NCBI GenBank assembly: GCA_039039985.1
Contig: JBCCOV010000023.1
Location: 1 to 37,731 of the forward strand
DNA length: 37,731 nt
Direction of reading: 5' to 3'
From: JBCBWG01 sp039039985
GTDB taxonomy: Bacteria > Pseudomonadota > Alphaproteobacteria > Rhizobiales > Hyphomicrobiaceae
This document shows, in pieces, positions 1 to 9,046 of the stretch. Position numbers and translations under genes: made by a program. The notes beneath the pieces are model-generated. The model had not been told where the DNA came from. It made no database searches and was given only the letters and a program-made list of their open reading frames with translations. Numbering within the stretch: the first letter of the stretch is position 1; every line of letters starts with the position of its first letter.

Positions 1-92
1 AACAAGCAGCGAGGAATGGTTCCACGTCGCGGCGCACATCACAATCGCGCGCACATGCGCGTCCTATCACGACAGTTCTCGGACAAAAAGCA
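1..92. other. Left-edge sequence, no gene recognised
   Basis: This short stretch lies downstream of the exporter gene that ends at 93 on the minus strand. It contains a small GC-rich inverted repeat (CGCGC, loop ACAT, GCGCG, roughly 48-61) that could act in transcript termination, although no T-run follows it on either strand. No reading frame here looks like part of a known gene. Confidence 0.3.
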
Positions 93-998
93 TCAACGGC
101 TGGCTCGTCGTCCGAGCTGCAGCCAGCCCAAGGCACGGCCATCAATCACGATCAGAGCCGAACCGATGATCAGGCCTCCCAAGATGTGTCGCGGAAGCAG
201 GATTTCGTCCAGGACGAGCGTTCCGAGGGCGACAGCGCTGACCGGAATCAAGAGCGTGACAAGCATCACATTGGCGGTGCCAGACACTGAGGCGATGTGG
301 AAGAACACCAGATAGGCGATTGCCGTCGACGGAATGGCAAGACCGATCACCGCAGCGACGACTTCGAGCGAGGGCAGATCCATCGTCCAGGGCTGGTCGA
401 TTGCGAGCGCAAGAGGTGCCAGCAGGATCGTCGAGCACGTCAGCTGCCCGACCGAACTCACAAGCGGCGGCACAGCGCGCAGCCGGCGTCCCCAAACTGC
501 GGAGCAGCCATACGAGAACGTGGCAAGCAGGATCAGAAGCATGCCCTGCAGGTTCATTGTCGCGCCTTCGAGGGCGGCTGGCCCCACAAGAACGGCAACG
601 CCAAGCGCACCAATCAAAACCCCAACCAAACGATTGGGAGTCAAAGGATCATCCCGCGTAAAAAAGTGCAGAAGCAACACAGACCATAGCGGAGTCGTGC
701 CGTTCAAGACGGACGCCAGTCCACTAGAGATTGTCTGTTGTCCAGCAACAATCGCCGTAAACGGGATAACATTGTTAAGGAGAGACATGCCAGCAAACGC
801 TGACCACGCTGAGAGCGTCCACGGCATTGCCGTCCGGCCCATGCTCAGCACAATCCAGAGGAATGCTGCACCGAGCCCAACCCGTGCCAGCACAAGCGTC
901 AGGGGCGGCAACTCCCGCACGGCAACGCCGATGAAGAAGAACGCTCCACCCCAGAGGATTGAAAGCAGGATCAGCCAAAGCCATTGCGCGCGCGACAT
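93..998 (-). CDS. EamA/DMT-family membrane transporter
   Basis: A 301-residue, strongly hydrophobic protein with about ten predicted membrane helices. It has the two-fold repeat and small-residue-rich helices of the drug/metabolite transporter superfamily (EamA type), for example WGGAFFFIGVAV near the start and IPSTAIAYLVFFHIA in the second half. Such proteins usually export metabolites or amino acids from the cytoplasm, and the substrate cannot be read from the sequence. The frame stays open upstream to a GTG at 1064, but the ATG at 998 (MSRAQWLW) leads straight into the first helix and is preferred. A GGAG lies somewhat far upstream of it. The gene is divergent from the small membrane protein at 1170. 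The family call is firm; the start is moderately sure. Confidence 0.85.
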   Translation of the reverse strand: MSRAQWLWLILLSILWGGAFFFIGVAVRELPPLTLVLARVGLGAAFLWIVLSMGRTAMPWTLSAWSAFAGMSLLNNVIPFTAIVAGQQTISSGLASVLNGTTPLWSVLLLHFFTRDDPLTPNRLVGVLIGALGVAVLVGPAALEGATMNLQGMLLILLATFSYGCSAVWGRRLRAVPPLVSSVGQLTCSTILLAPLALAIDQPWTMDLPSLEVVAAVIGLAIPSTAIAYLVFFHIASVSGTANVMLVTLLIPVSAVALGTLVLDEILLPRHILGGLIIGSALIVIDGRALGWLQLGRRASR

Positions 999-1169
999 GT
1001 CAGGACCCACAAACTCCGTTTTCAGACGATCTCCGACATGACGGAGTTCGAACCGCGCGGCCACCCGAAACCTGCGGGGATGGGTTACTGGTGGCGGCCC
1101 CCGACTGCGCGATCACACTTCGCTAAAGCTTTCGTGCCAAAAAGCACTGTTACCGTGCGGAGTAAAAGA

Positions 1170-1616
1170 GTGCTCAGGTCTCTGATAGTCACGAAAGCGT
1201 CCAGCGCTGGCGAATCGGGCGCCGTGTGCGATCAACGGCCTCTGCCTCGCGCCGAATGGTTGACCGCGGTGCGTTGTGCGCGGCCGCTGCCCGACGAGAT
1301 CCATTTGCTGGAGTTCGTGGAACGGGATCACCTGGGCGCCTTGCTGAATGCCGTTGCCTACGCAGCGGTTGCAACACTTGCGCTGGCACTGGTCTTTGAG
1401 CTGGGCTGGCATGGCCGGTTTTTGATTGCGGCGATTTGCTTCGGCGGCGTCGCGCTCATGGCGCTATCGGATACATTTGTGATCAAGACCGTGCGCTACT
1501 ACCGCCTTGAGACACGGGTCAACGGCGCAACATTCACGTATGTGACGCCGGACCTGGAAGACGCGCGCCAAACCTTGGCGGCAGCGCGGGGAGACTTGAT
1601 GTCCATCGCAGACTGA
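1170..1616 (+). CDS. Small two-helix membrane protein, function unknown
   Basis: I do not recognise this family. The frame is open from 984, but its first part overlaps the divergent exporter gene and reads unlike protein. The GTG at 1170 has GGAG seven bases upstream and gives 148 residues. A polar N-terminus (1-50) is followed by two hydrophobic segments at about 56-76 and 83-103. The C-terminal tail (SDTFVIKTVRYYRLETRVNG, then TFTYVTPDLEDARQTLAAAR) is cytoplasmic- or periplasmic-looking. The gene lies 43 bp before gltX on the same strand and may be cotranscribed with it. A start inside 1170-1260 (for example TTG) cannot be excluded. Confidence 0.55.
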   Translation: MLRSLIVTKASSAGESGAVCDQRPLPRAEWLTAVRCARPLPDEIHLLEFVERDHLGALLNAVAYAAVATLALALVFELGWHGRFLIAAICFGGVALMALSDTFVIKTVRYYRLETRVNGATFTYVTPDLEDARQTLAAARGDLMSIAD

Positions 1617-1659
1617 CGCAGGGTCCGCCGCAAACTCATCTCGAGCCGCGGAAACTCGT

Positions 1660-3048
1660 ATGTCAGCTCCTTCTTCCTCCTCCCCGGTCGTTCGGTTCGC
1701 TCCGAGCCCGACCGGTCGGATCCACATCGGCAACGTGCGTACGGCCGTGCTGAACTGGCTGTTCGCTCGGCGCGAAGGCGGGACCTTGATCCTGCGCTTT
1801 GATGATACCGACACGGAGCGCGCGCGCGCAGAGTTCGCAGAAGCGATCACCACCGATTTAACGTGGCTTGGATTGACGTGGGATCGCATCGCACGTCAGT
1901 CGGAGCGGACCGAGCTTTATGATCGCGCAGCAGAGACGTTGAAACGCGATGGTCGGCTTTACCCGTGCTATGAGACGCCGGAGGAGATTGAGCGTCGCCG
2001 CCGTCTTCAGCGCGCGCGCGGGCTGCCGCCGATTTACGACCGCGCCAGTCTCAAGCTGACGGACGCCGAACGCGAGGCCATGGAACGCGAAGGCCGGGTG
2101 CCGCACTGGCGTTTCCGCTTGAACAATTCTGGGGATGATCCGGCCGGCCAGCCAGAGTCCACGCCCATCGCCTGGGATGATCTGATACGCGGCCATCAAA
2201 CCGTTGACCTTGGCGCGTTGTCCGATCCTGTCATGATCCGCGCGGACGGCTCATACCTCTATACCTTTACCAGCGTCGTCGATGACGCGGACATGGGCGT
2301 CACCCACATCATTCGCGGTGAAGATCACGTCACGAATACCGGCGTCCAGCTCCAGCTGTTTGAGGCGCTGGGTGCCGACGCCCCACAGTTTGCACACCAC
2401 AGCCTGCTCGTCGGCGCCGAAGGGCAGGCCCTGTCGAAACGGCTTGGTGATCTCGCGATCGCAGCCCTGCGAGATGAGGGGCTCGAACCGCAAGCAGTCA
2501 CCAGTCACGCTGCGCTCGTTGGCACATCGGATGCGATCGAGCCCGTCATGAACCCGGACGACTTGGCCGCGCGCTTTGCGTTCGAGAAGATTTCACGGTC
2601 GCCAGCCCGGTTTGATCAACGCGAACTCGCCCAGCTCAATGCGCGCCTGCTGCAGGCCTTGGACTTTGAATCAGTGCAGGAGCGACTGACGGACCTCGGC
2701 ATCGCAGGCGGCGCACCGTTCTGGCGTGCCGTGCGCGGCAATATTGGCGTCCTCCGTGACGCGCAGGCGTGGTGGACCGTCGTCTCGCAACCCCTGACAC
2801 CGGACATCGAGGATGCTGCGTTCTGTACGCGCGCGGCTGAGCTGCTGCCAGATGGGCCGGTCACCGATGAGACGTGGGGGGAATGGACGCGCATCATCAA
2901 GGCTGAAACCGGCGCGAAAGGGAAAGCTCTGTTTATGCCGCTGCGCAAGGCGTTGACGGCGCAGACACGCGGCCCGGAACTCCAGCCCCTGCTGCCGTTC
3001 ATGGGGCGCGAGCGCATCGTCGGTCGCTTGTCGGGTGAAACAGTTTAG
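1660..3048 (+). CDS. gltX: Glutamyl-tRNA synthetase, short alphaproteobacterial type
   Basis: Charges tRNA with glutamate in the cytoplasm. The class I signatures are clear: PSPTGRIHIGN (residues 16-25, the HIGH region) and ALSKR (257-261, the KMSKS region). The anticodon-binding alpha-helical domain fills the rest. At 462 residues with a reduced C-terminus it resembles the second GluRS copy (GltX2 type) of Alphaproteobacteria, many of which carry two and make Gln-tRNA through GatCAB. Whether this copy is specific for tRNA-Glu or can misacylate tRNA-Gln cannot be told from sequence alone. A GGAAA lies upstream of the ATG. It converges with rsmA across 51 bp. Confidence 0.95.
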   Translation: MSAPSSSSPVVRFAPSPTGRIHIGNVRTAVLNWLFARREGGTLILRFDDTDTERARAEFAEAITTDLTWLGLTWDRIARQSERTELYDRAAETLKRDGRLYPCYETPEEIERRRRLQRARGLPPIYDRASLKLTDAEREAMEREGRVPHWRFRLNNSGDDPAGQPESTPIAWDDLIRGHQTVDLGALSDPVMIRADGSYLYTFTSVVDDADMGVTHIIRGEDHVTNTGVQLQLFEALGADAPQFAHHSLLVGAEGQALSKRLGDLAIAALRDEGLEPQAVTSHAALVGTSDAIEPVMNPDDLAARFAFEKISRSPARFDQRELAQLNARLLQALDFESVQERLTDLGIAGGAPFWRAVRGNIGVLRDAQAWWTVVSQPLTPDIEDAAFCTRAAELLPDGPVTDETWGEWTRIIKAETGAKGKALFMPLRKALTAQTRGPELQPLLPFMGRERIVGRLSGETV

Positions 3049-3099
3049 GATTGCCAATACATGTGAGTGGCCGGACTCCGGTGGATTTCCGCTAGCCGT

Positions 3100-3996
3100 C
3101 TACGTCTCAACGGCTGATCCCTCCCAAGCCACCGCGAGGCGGGCGAAGGCTGCCACATCCAGATCTTGAGCACGCGCCTGAGGGTCCAGTCCGGCCTTTT
3201 CGATCAACAGCTCCGGCATCGATGACAGCTGCTTGAGACTGGTCCGAAGCATCTTGCGCCGCTGACCAAACGCGGCTGCCGTGACTTGGCCAAGAGCGCC
3301 AACCGAACAGGCCGGCTCCGGGGCCTGCCGCGGTTCAAAAACAACAACGGCAGATGCAACTTTGGGCGGCGGCGTAAACGCTTCCGGCTTCAGGTTGAAT
3401 GCGCGATTGACATGGCAGCGCCATTGAGAAATCACGGCCAGCCGGCCATAGGCCTTCGACCCCGGTGCCGCAACAATGCGATCAGCAACTTCCCGCTGAA
3501 ACATCAGCACCATCCGATCAAACCACGGCGGCCACGGATCCGTTTCCAACCAGTCAATCAACAGGCGTGTTGCGATGCCGTAGGGCAGGTTTGCTGCGAT
3601 GAGACAGGGGCCGTCCAAACCCGACGACACAGCGCGCCAATCCAGCTCAAGAGCATCGCCCAGCTGCACGGTCATCCGACTTGGCCAGGCACTGCTGATT
3701 TGCGCCAATGCCGGCAGGCAGCGCTCATCGCGTTCGATGCAGACGACGTGCTTCGCGCCTTCACTCAAAAGGGCTCGCGTCAAGCCGCCGGGACCGGGAC
3801 CGATCTCAACCACGTTGTAGCGCGTCAAGTCACCACCGCATCGTGCAATGCGCCGCGTGAGGTTGAGATCGAGAATAAAGTTCTGGCCCAGGCTCTTTTT
3901 GGCCGACAGCGACAATTCGCGGATGACGTCGCGCAGAGGCGGCAGCTCGTCCGGCCCTGTGACCGGCACAAGTTGCGGGGGCTCCGGACGGCTCAT
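3100..3996 (-). CDS. rsmA: 16S rRNA adenine dimethyltransferase RsmA/KsgA
   Basis: Dimethylates A1518 and A1519 (E. coli numbering) in helix 45 of 16S rRNA during 30S maturation, using S-adenosylmethionine. The sequence has SLGQNFILD (residues 35-43), the SAM loop EIGPGPGG (64-71) and the catalytic NLPY (136-139), followed by the C-terminal helical domain. Its 298 residues are slightly longer than the family norm because of an N-terminal leader. The ATG overlaps the pdxA stop codon as ATGA, so translation is probably coupled. It is the last gene of the lptFGD-surA-pdxA-rsmA run. Confidence 0.96.
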   Translation of the reverse strand: MSRPEPPQLVPVTGPDELPPLRDVIRELSLSAKKSLGQNFILDLNLTRRIARCGGDLTRYNVVEIGPGPGGLTRALLSEGAKHVVCIERDERCLPALAQISSAWPSRMTVQLGDALELDWRAVSSGLDGPCLIAANLPYGIATRLLIDWLETDPWPPWFDRMVLMFQREVADRIVAAPGSKAYGRLAVISQWRCHVNRAFNLKPEAFTPPPKVASAVVVFEPRQAPEPACSVGALGQVTAAAFGQRRKMLRTSLKQLSSMPELLIEKAGLDPQARAQDLDVAAFARLAVAWEGSAVET

Positions 3997-5039
3997 TGTT
4001 TCATCGCTCGGCGGCGATTAGCGGCCAGTTCCGCGGCCATGTTCAAGGCTGCGATCAAGCTGTCCGGTGATGCCGTGCCGGATCCCGCAATATCAAAGGC
4101 CGTGCCGTGGTCCGGAGATGTCCGCACGAACGGCAACCCAAGCGTCACATTGACGGCGCGATCAAAGGCAATCGTCTTAATCGGGATCAGCGCCTGGTCG
4201 TGATACATGGCAATCGCCACGTCGTATGTGGTCCGCGCCTTGTCATGAAACAGCGTGTCTGCCGGCAAAGGCCCGCGGATGTCGACGCCCTCGGCACGCA
4301 GCTTCGCGACAACGGGTGCAATGATATCTCGCTCTTCGTGCCCAAGCGATCCATGCTCGCCGGCGTGCGGGTTCAGGCCGGCGAGCACGAGGCGCGGGTT
4401 CGGGCACGCAAAGCTCTTCGCCATGTCTCGCGCGACAATTCGGCAGGTTTTGAGCAACAACGCACGTGACAGCAGGCCCGGAACCGCCGTAACCGGCACA
4501 TGGACGGTTGCCGGCACGACGCGCAAACTGGGCGCGGCCAACATCATGACAGGGTGCGGCGGCTCGGAGTCCGGGCCCAACACACCACTTTCGGCGGTCA
4601 ATTCAGCCAGAAACTCGGTATGGCCCGGATGATCGAAGCCGGCACTGTAGAGAACGTGCTTTGCGATTGGATTGGTGACCAGCGCGGATGCCTCACCCGA
4701 CATCACGCGTTCTGCGCCGATCCGGACCGCTTCGATCACACCGGCAGCGTGCGTTGCATCCGGCTGGCCCGGCGTTACCGGAGCGGTCGTGCCGTTATCC
4801 AGAATTGGCAGCGCATGCGCAAACGTTGCCGCGGCCTCGCCGGCATGACCTATCGACGCGATTGGAATGTTGAGGCCGAGGCGGTCAACACGATCCGCAA
4901 TCAATTGTGCGGAACCGACGACACAAAAGCTGAACGCGGCGTTCTCGCGTAAAGATTGCCAAGCCAAGGCCGTAATGTCGGGGCCGATACCTGCAGGATC
5001 CCCTTGAGTCAGGACAAGCGGGGGTACCTGCGTCTTCAT
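3993..5039 (-). CDS. pdxA: 4-hydroxythreonine-4-phosphate dehydrogenase PdxA
   Basis: NAD-dependent oxidation of 4-phosphohydroxy-L-threonine, followed by decarboxylation, in the DXP-dependent pyridoxal 5'-phosphate pathway. The N-terminus reads LTQGDPAGIGPD, and the three divalent-metal histidines are visible at H180 (PATVHVP), H225 (NPHAGEHG) and H280 (MYHDQALIPIK). Length is 348 residues, slightly above the E. coli enzyme. It sits between a SurA-type chaperone and rsmA, the widespread proteobacterial order, and overlaps rsmA by four bases. Only weak Shine-Dalgarno sequence precedes it. A GC-rich hairpin lies in the 42-bp gap before it. Confidence 0.95.
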   Translation of the reverse strand: MKTQVPPLVLTQGDPAGIGPDITALAWQSLRENAAFSFCVVGSAQLIADRVDRLGLNIPIASIGHAGEAAATFAHALPILDNGTTAPVTPGQPDATHAAGVIEAVRIGAERVMSGEASALVTNPIAKHVLYSAGFDHPGHTEFLAELTAESGVLGPDSEPPHPVMMLAAPSLRVVPATVHVPVTAVPGLLSRALLLKTCRIVARDMAKSFACPNPRLVLAGLNPHAGEHGSLGHEERDIIAPVVAKLRAEGVDIRGPLPADTLFHDKARTTYDVAIAMYHDQALIPIKTIAFDRAVNVTLGLPFVRTSPDHGTAFDIAGSGTASPDSLIAALNMAAELAANRRRAMKQ

Positions 5040-5062
5040 AGGCTTAAGGTCCAGACTTCTCG

Positions 5063-5077
5063 GCGGCCGACGGCCGC
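5063..5077 (-). promoter_or_regulatory. GC hairpin between surA-like gene and pdxA
   Basis: A perfect 6-bp inverted repeat with a 3-nt loop (GCGGCC, gac, GGCCGC) starts four bases beyond the surA stop codon. No T-run follows on the minus strand, so it is not a standard intrinsic terminator. It could be an attenuating or mRNA 3'-end-stabilising hairpin inside the operon. The structure is read directly; the role is inferred. Confidence 0.4.
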
Positions 5078-5081
5078 GTCG

Positions 5082-6404
5082 TCAACGGCGCTCGATATGC
5101 GCGTCCCGCTTCAAGTCGGCAAGATGCCGCCGCGCCAGAATCCCAAGTTCTTTCTGTTGCAGCGTCTGACGCGCTTGCCGCATCCGTTTCGGGTCCCGAT
5201 TGGATACCGTCTTGCCGCAGACAGCATACAAGACAATACCCGATCTCTCGACACTCGGCGGCAGCATCTCATTCGTGTTCGCAGCCAAAACCATGCTGCG
5301 CGTCGGCTCGGCAATCTTATTGCTATCGACCCCACCTAAGTCCTTGAACTGCGCACCCGGCACCCCGGACGCCAACGACGCCGTGGACGAACATCCCTTA
5401 AAGCGACGACGCAGATCCTCGGCGGTCCGGAACCGCTGTGTCATGGTCTTTTGATCGAGAGACTTCGGCACACGAAATGTAATCTTGTGCAGCTTCAGCC
5501 GCTCCGAACTTTGAGACGGTTGCTCACCCAGGAACTCGTCGACCTGACGCGCATTGACGGACACGAGGCGGCTGAACCGCCGGCTGACGACCATCGACCA
5601 AGCGGCATTCGCGCGAAACCGCGCTTTCATCGCTGCCGGGTTGACGCCGGTTGAGCGTATGCGTGCCGCGAACTGTTTCGCTGTGAGCTTATTGTTCTTT
5701 GCCACGCCGGCGAAGATCGACTCGACCCGCGCGTTATCAATTTTGATATTCAGGCGCTTCGCGGCTTGCAGCTTCAAACGCTCTTCGATCAGCTCCGTCT
5801 CAGCCTTCTTGCGCAGGCCCGGAAGCACGCTGCTGCGCGCCGACGACAGTGCGCGCTTTTGCAGACTTTGCGCATACGCCCGCTTCCGTCGGTCGAAGAT
5901 CGCAATAATCTCGTCTCGGGATTTCCCGCGGTTCGCCTGCAGAACCTCCTGAAAGATCGACTTCAGCCGTGCGTTGACCTTCGGATTTCGGATCAAGCTT
6001 GCGAAGGCCTTCTTCGCCCGATCTGTGACGTTGACCCGCATGGCCAACAACTTGGCCCGCTCGTCGATCTCATAGTTTGTGATCGGGTCGTCGTTCACCA
6101 ATAAGACGATTTTGTGCGGCGAACGCCGTCCGCTGCCGGGTCCACGCCCCGTCGGTGCGCGTGTTGGCGGACGCCGCGCAGACTTTGGCCGCGGCTTCGC
6201 CTGCGGCTTTCTGCGCGTAACGGCCGGCTTCTTCGGTTCCTCAGGTGTCGCCTTCTCGGGCTCAGGGCTGGATGACGGCGGCACCGTCACAATCAGACCC
6301 GGCAATGAACTCGTCTGTGCGCTGGCCACACCAAGGCTGACCGGCGACATCAAGACGGCGGTGACGATCCCAAAGTAAGTAGCTCGAGCGACTGATGCTT
6401 GCAT
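5082..6404 (-). CDS. surA: SurA-like periplasmic chaperone / peptidyl-prolyl isomerase
   Basis: Predicted periplasmic chaperone for outer-membrane beta-barrel proteins such as LptD, encoded next to it. The ATG at 6404 has CGGAAC upstream and yields 440 residues. A signal peptide with cleavage after ASA (about residue 29) is followed by an unusual Pro/Lys/Arg-rich low-complexity linker (about 45-97). A SurA N-terminal domain follows (about 98-300, starting KIVLLVNDDPITNYEID). A single, poorly conserved parvulin-like domain is at the C-terminus (LHKITFRVP onward, with KDLGGVD near the end). E. coli SurA has two parvulin domains, so this is the reduced alphaproteobacterial form and isomerase activity is doubtful. 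The frame is open to an ATG at 6464, but that would place 20 polar residues before the signal peptide. Confidence 0.85.
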   Translation of the reverse strand: MQASVARATYFGIVTAVLMSPVSLGVASAQTSSLPGLIVTVPPSSSPEPEKATPEEPKKPAVTRRKPQAKPRPKSARRPPTRAPTGRGPGSGRRSPHKIVLLVNDDPITNYEIDERAKLLAMRVNVTDRAKKAFASLIRNPKVNARLKSIFQEVLQANRGKSRDEIIAIFDRRKRAYAQSLQKRALSSARSSVLPGLRKKAETELIEERLKLQAAKRLNIKIDNARVESIFAGVAKNNKLTAKQFAARIRSTGVNPAAMKARFRANAAWSMVVSRRFSRLVSVNARQVDEFLGEQPSQSSERLKLHKITFRVPKSLDQKTMTQRFRTAEDLRRRFKGCSSTASLASGVPGAQFKDLGGVDSNKIAEPTRSMVLAANTNEMLPPSVERSGIVLYAVCGKTVSNRDPKRMRQARQTLQQKELGILARRHLADLKRDAHIERR

Positions 6405-6518
6405 GTTCCGACTTGTCGTAGTGCTTGCGATCTGACTCGAAACCGAGCCGCAGCTTATGCGCACTAGAATTCAGGATTCCATGTGGCGCAACCCCTGTCC
6501 GGATAAGCGAGGCTAAGC

Positions 6519-6561
6519 GCGACCCTGTGCAACAATAGCACCCACCATCAGTGTGGGTCGC
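6519..6561. terminator. Overlapping alternative hairpins downstream of lptD
   Basis: Two inverted repeats share one arm: ACCCAC (6540-6545) with GTGGGT (6553-6558), and GCGACCC (6519-6525) with GGGTCGC (6555-6561). They lie 48-90 bases past the lptD stop on the minus strand, in the 204-bp gap before surA. The first is followed on that strand by a weakly T-rich stretch (TGCTATTGTTG). It could be a weak terminator or attenuator between lptD and surA. A surA promoter may lie in the rest of the gap, but none is clear. Confidence 0.35.
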
Positions 6562-6608
6562 CTACGTCCTCCGCCCAGCACACTATACAACGATACGCTG
6601 GACGGCTA

Positions 6609-9041
6609 CTAGCTGTCAGTGCCCAGACCGAAATCTGACAAGCTGGACTTCGCCTGGAACTGACCGAGGTGTTTCAAATCGAAGCGGATCATCACGGTCT
6701 GATCGTTCTCGATGTCACTTTCCGCCTCGTCCAGGTTGGTCGATGTGTACGAGACGGACAAGACGAAGCATTCATCGGCATAGGTAATGGAGTACGACTC
6801 GGCCAGACGGAAGCTGCGGTCAATATCGTAACGCATGCCGACCGCGACTTTCCAATTCGTCGTCAACTGCAGGCCGACGTTCGCGACAAGTTCCTGCTGA
6901 GATCCAATGCGGTCATCGTCCGTCGCCGTCGATGACAATTCGTTCGCGTTCGCCAGCTCTTCGCTGATATACGCGTACGTCGCCGAGGCGAATGCCGGAC
7001 CGTAAGAGGCTCGCGTGAAGATATCCGCACGTTCCAGGCTCAGGTCACCTTCATCGAACCGCGCCTGTCCGGTAAGCGAGAACACGCGCGACGGAGACAG
7101 GTAGACGCCAACAACGTAGTCCGAACGATCGCTCTCAAGACCGTTCGACTGCGTAATGCCGGGTTCCGTATCGCCGTCGTTGGTGACCACGGTGCCGGTA
7201 TCGGCAAATGCATTTCGCCCGTCGATCCGGAAGCTCTGCCCGGCGAGAAGACGCCCATACCCGCCGGAGTCCAACTGGAACGTGTACTGGATGCCGACGT
7301 TTGCGCGCGAGCCGACTTCTGTCCGGTCATAGCCCGAGAACTTGTCAATTTCGAACAGGTTCGTCGTGTCAAAGACCACGCTGCGTGCATCTTCGTTGGG
7401 CAAATCAACTTCGTCGTCATCCGAAGACGTCCGGAAGATGACCTGGCCCAGCGGCTCAATCACGTGCGACGCGTTCGCGGTCCGTGCCACCCAGGGATAG
7501 GCCGCCAGAATGCCGGCAGAGGCTGTGCCGCGCACAACGGTATCGCTATCCGAAAGTGCCGTACTCGCATTCACGACGTCGTCAACAATGAAGGCGTCAG
7601 CGCGCAGATTCGCAAACGGCGTATACGTGATGCCGATGCTATCCATCAGCTTCCGGCGCCACGTCACATCCGCGCTGATGCGGTTGTGGCTGGAATTCAG
7701 ATCGCCGCTGTCGATGGCTTCCCCAGACCGCGAAAGGCTCAAGGCGTTCACGTTCCAACTCAGCTCACCGCCCAAAACGGGCTGACCGACAATGTAATTC
7801 CAGTCGATAACCGGGTGTACGCGGCTTTCCGACGTTGATGTCTCGTTCAGCTGCAGCCCGCCAAACTGATAACCGAGGACGGAGAAGTAATTGCGTTCGC
7901 TCTGGCCGATCAGGTACGCCGAGTTGACCCGATCCGTAATCAGAATGCTGTCAAATTTGTAGAAGCGGCGGAACGTATCGTCGCTTTCGACCGTCACATC
8001 CCACCCGAACCGCCACCACGAGGATAGCGAGAACGCTCCGCGCGTTTCGATCGTACCTCGCAAACCGTCCAAGTCGGACGTATCATCCGTATCGTCAGGC
8101 AAATCGTCGGCGTCTTGGTCGATCGCGGCGAACTTGATCTCGTACGAGCCTGTGATGCCACCGACAGCCAGCCGCTGCCGCCACGTGCCCTGCCACATGA
8201 TCCCTTGCTCGGTCATGTACCGCGGGTTGAATGTGAAATCGTAGCTCTCAGACAACGCGAAATAATACGGGATGGTGACACTGAAGCCGCGAGTCGACGA
8301 CGAGTCATATTCGGGCTGCAGGAAGCCGGATTTGCGCTTAACCGACGGATCCGCGTGCTGGAAGTACGGCACATACAGGATCGGCGTTCCAAACACCTCA
8401 AACTGAACGTCTTCGTAACTGATCGTCCCGTCTGCCTGATTGTGAATGACACGGCTTGCCGCAATACACCATAGCGGCGGCGTCGAGCCGTCCGTGCGGC
8501 ACGGCGTAAACTTACCATCCTCGAATTCGTTGACGCTGCCATCCCGGCGGATTGCCCGCCGCGCCGTTATCCGCGTGTTATCCGATGTCCGGACACTGAG
8601 CGCTTCGACGAAGCCATCTCGGAAGTCATCTGTCAGTGTCAAACGTTCGCCGCGCGTGACCGTGCCGTTGGGCTCTTTCAGCTGGACGTTGCCGATGGCG
8701 GTCAGTGTACCGGCGGCCTGATCGTAAACGACCTCGTCCGCGCGCAACACGCGATTGTTGTACGAGATGACGACGTTGCCACGGGCCGTAACCTTACGCC
8801 CAGCGCTGTCATAAATCAGCTCGTCACCTTCAAGATTGAGCGGCTGATTGGTATCGGCGCCGATCGCAAGCGTGCTGGTCAAAAAACCGGCAGGACCGCG
8901 CGTTGCTGGTGGCGACGCGCTCTCAGTCGTGGACGTTGTCGGATCATCTTGCGCGTGCGCCGGGGCGCCATACAGCTGACCACCGCACACACCCAGTGCG
9001 GCCGCAAGCCCAGCGACAAGGAATTTAGGAGCCTGACGCAT
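6609..9041 (-). CDS. lptD: LPS assembly outer-membrane protein LptD
   Basis: Outer-membrane beta-barrel that, with the lipoprotein LptE, inserts lipopolysaccharide into the outer leaflet. The ATG at 9041 (MRQAPKFLV) starts a signal peptide ending at AHAQ, five bases after the lptG stop. The 810-residue protein has an LptA-like jellyroll (about residues 65-165, with LNLEGDELIYD and VTARGNVVISYNN), then the long barrel with alternating aromatic strands. Cysteines at about 181, 192 and 758 could form the inter-domain disulfides known in E. coli LptD, although the pairing need not be the same. The longer frame to 9125 overlaps lptG and is less likely. No LptE is recognisable in the window. Confidence 0.94.
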   Translation of the reverse strand: MRQAPKFLVAGLAAALGVCGGQLYGAPAHAQDDPTTSTTESASPPATRGPAGFLTSTLAIGADTNQPLNLEGDELIYDSAGRKVTARGNVVISYNNRVLRADEVVYDQAAGTLTAIGNVQLKEPNGTVTRGERLTLTDDFRDGFVEALSVRTSDNTRITARRAIRRDGSVNEFEDGKFTPCRTDGSTPPLWCIAASRVIHNQADGTISYEDVQFEVFGTPILYVPYFQHADPSVKRKSGFLQPEYDSSSTRGFSVTIPYYFALSESYDFTFNPRYMTEQGIMWQGTWRQRLAVGGITGSYEIKFAAIDQDADDLPDDTDDTSDLDGLRGTIETRGAFSLSSWWRFGWDVTVESDDTFRRFYKFDSILITDRVNSAYLIGQSERNYFSVLGYQFGGLQLNETSTSESRVHPVIDWNYIVGQPVLGGELSWNVNALSLSRSGEAIDSGDLNSSHNRISADVTWRRKLMDSIGITYTPFANLRADAFIVDDVVNASTALSDSDTVVRGTASAGILAAYPWVARTANASHVIEPLGQVIFRTSSDDDEVDLPNEDARSVVFDTTNLFEIDKFSGYDRTEVGSRANVGIQYTFQLDSGGYGRLLAGQSFRIDGRNAFADTGTVVTNDGDTEPGITQSNGLESDRSDYVVGVYLSPSRVFSLTGQARFDEGDLSLERADIFTRASYGPAFASATYAYISEELANANELSSTATDDDRIGSQQELVANVGLQLTTNWKVAVGMRYDIDRSFRLAESYSITYADECFVLSVSYTSTNLDEAESDIENDQTVMIRFDLKHLGQFQAKSSLSDFGLGTDS

Positions 9042-9046
9042 CCAAC

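Noticed and set aside
334..1041. 235-codon plus-strand frame opposite the EamA exporter
   Set aside because: Low-complexity, Arg/Ser/Thr/Pro-rich translation and no motif; the minus strand encodes a normal ten-helix transporter.
1041..1056. GGTTCGAACTCCG, tRNA T-loop-like sequence
   Set aside because: The flanking stem does not pair and no acceptor, D or anticodon arms can be built around it.
3286..4203. 305-codon plus-strand frame opposite rsmA/pdxA
   Set aside because: It crosses two convincing genes on the other strand and has shadow-like composition.
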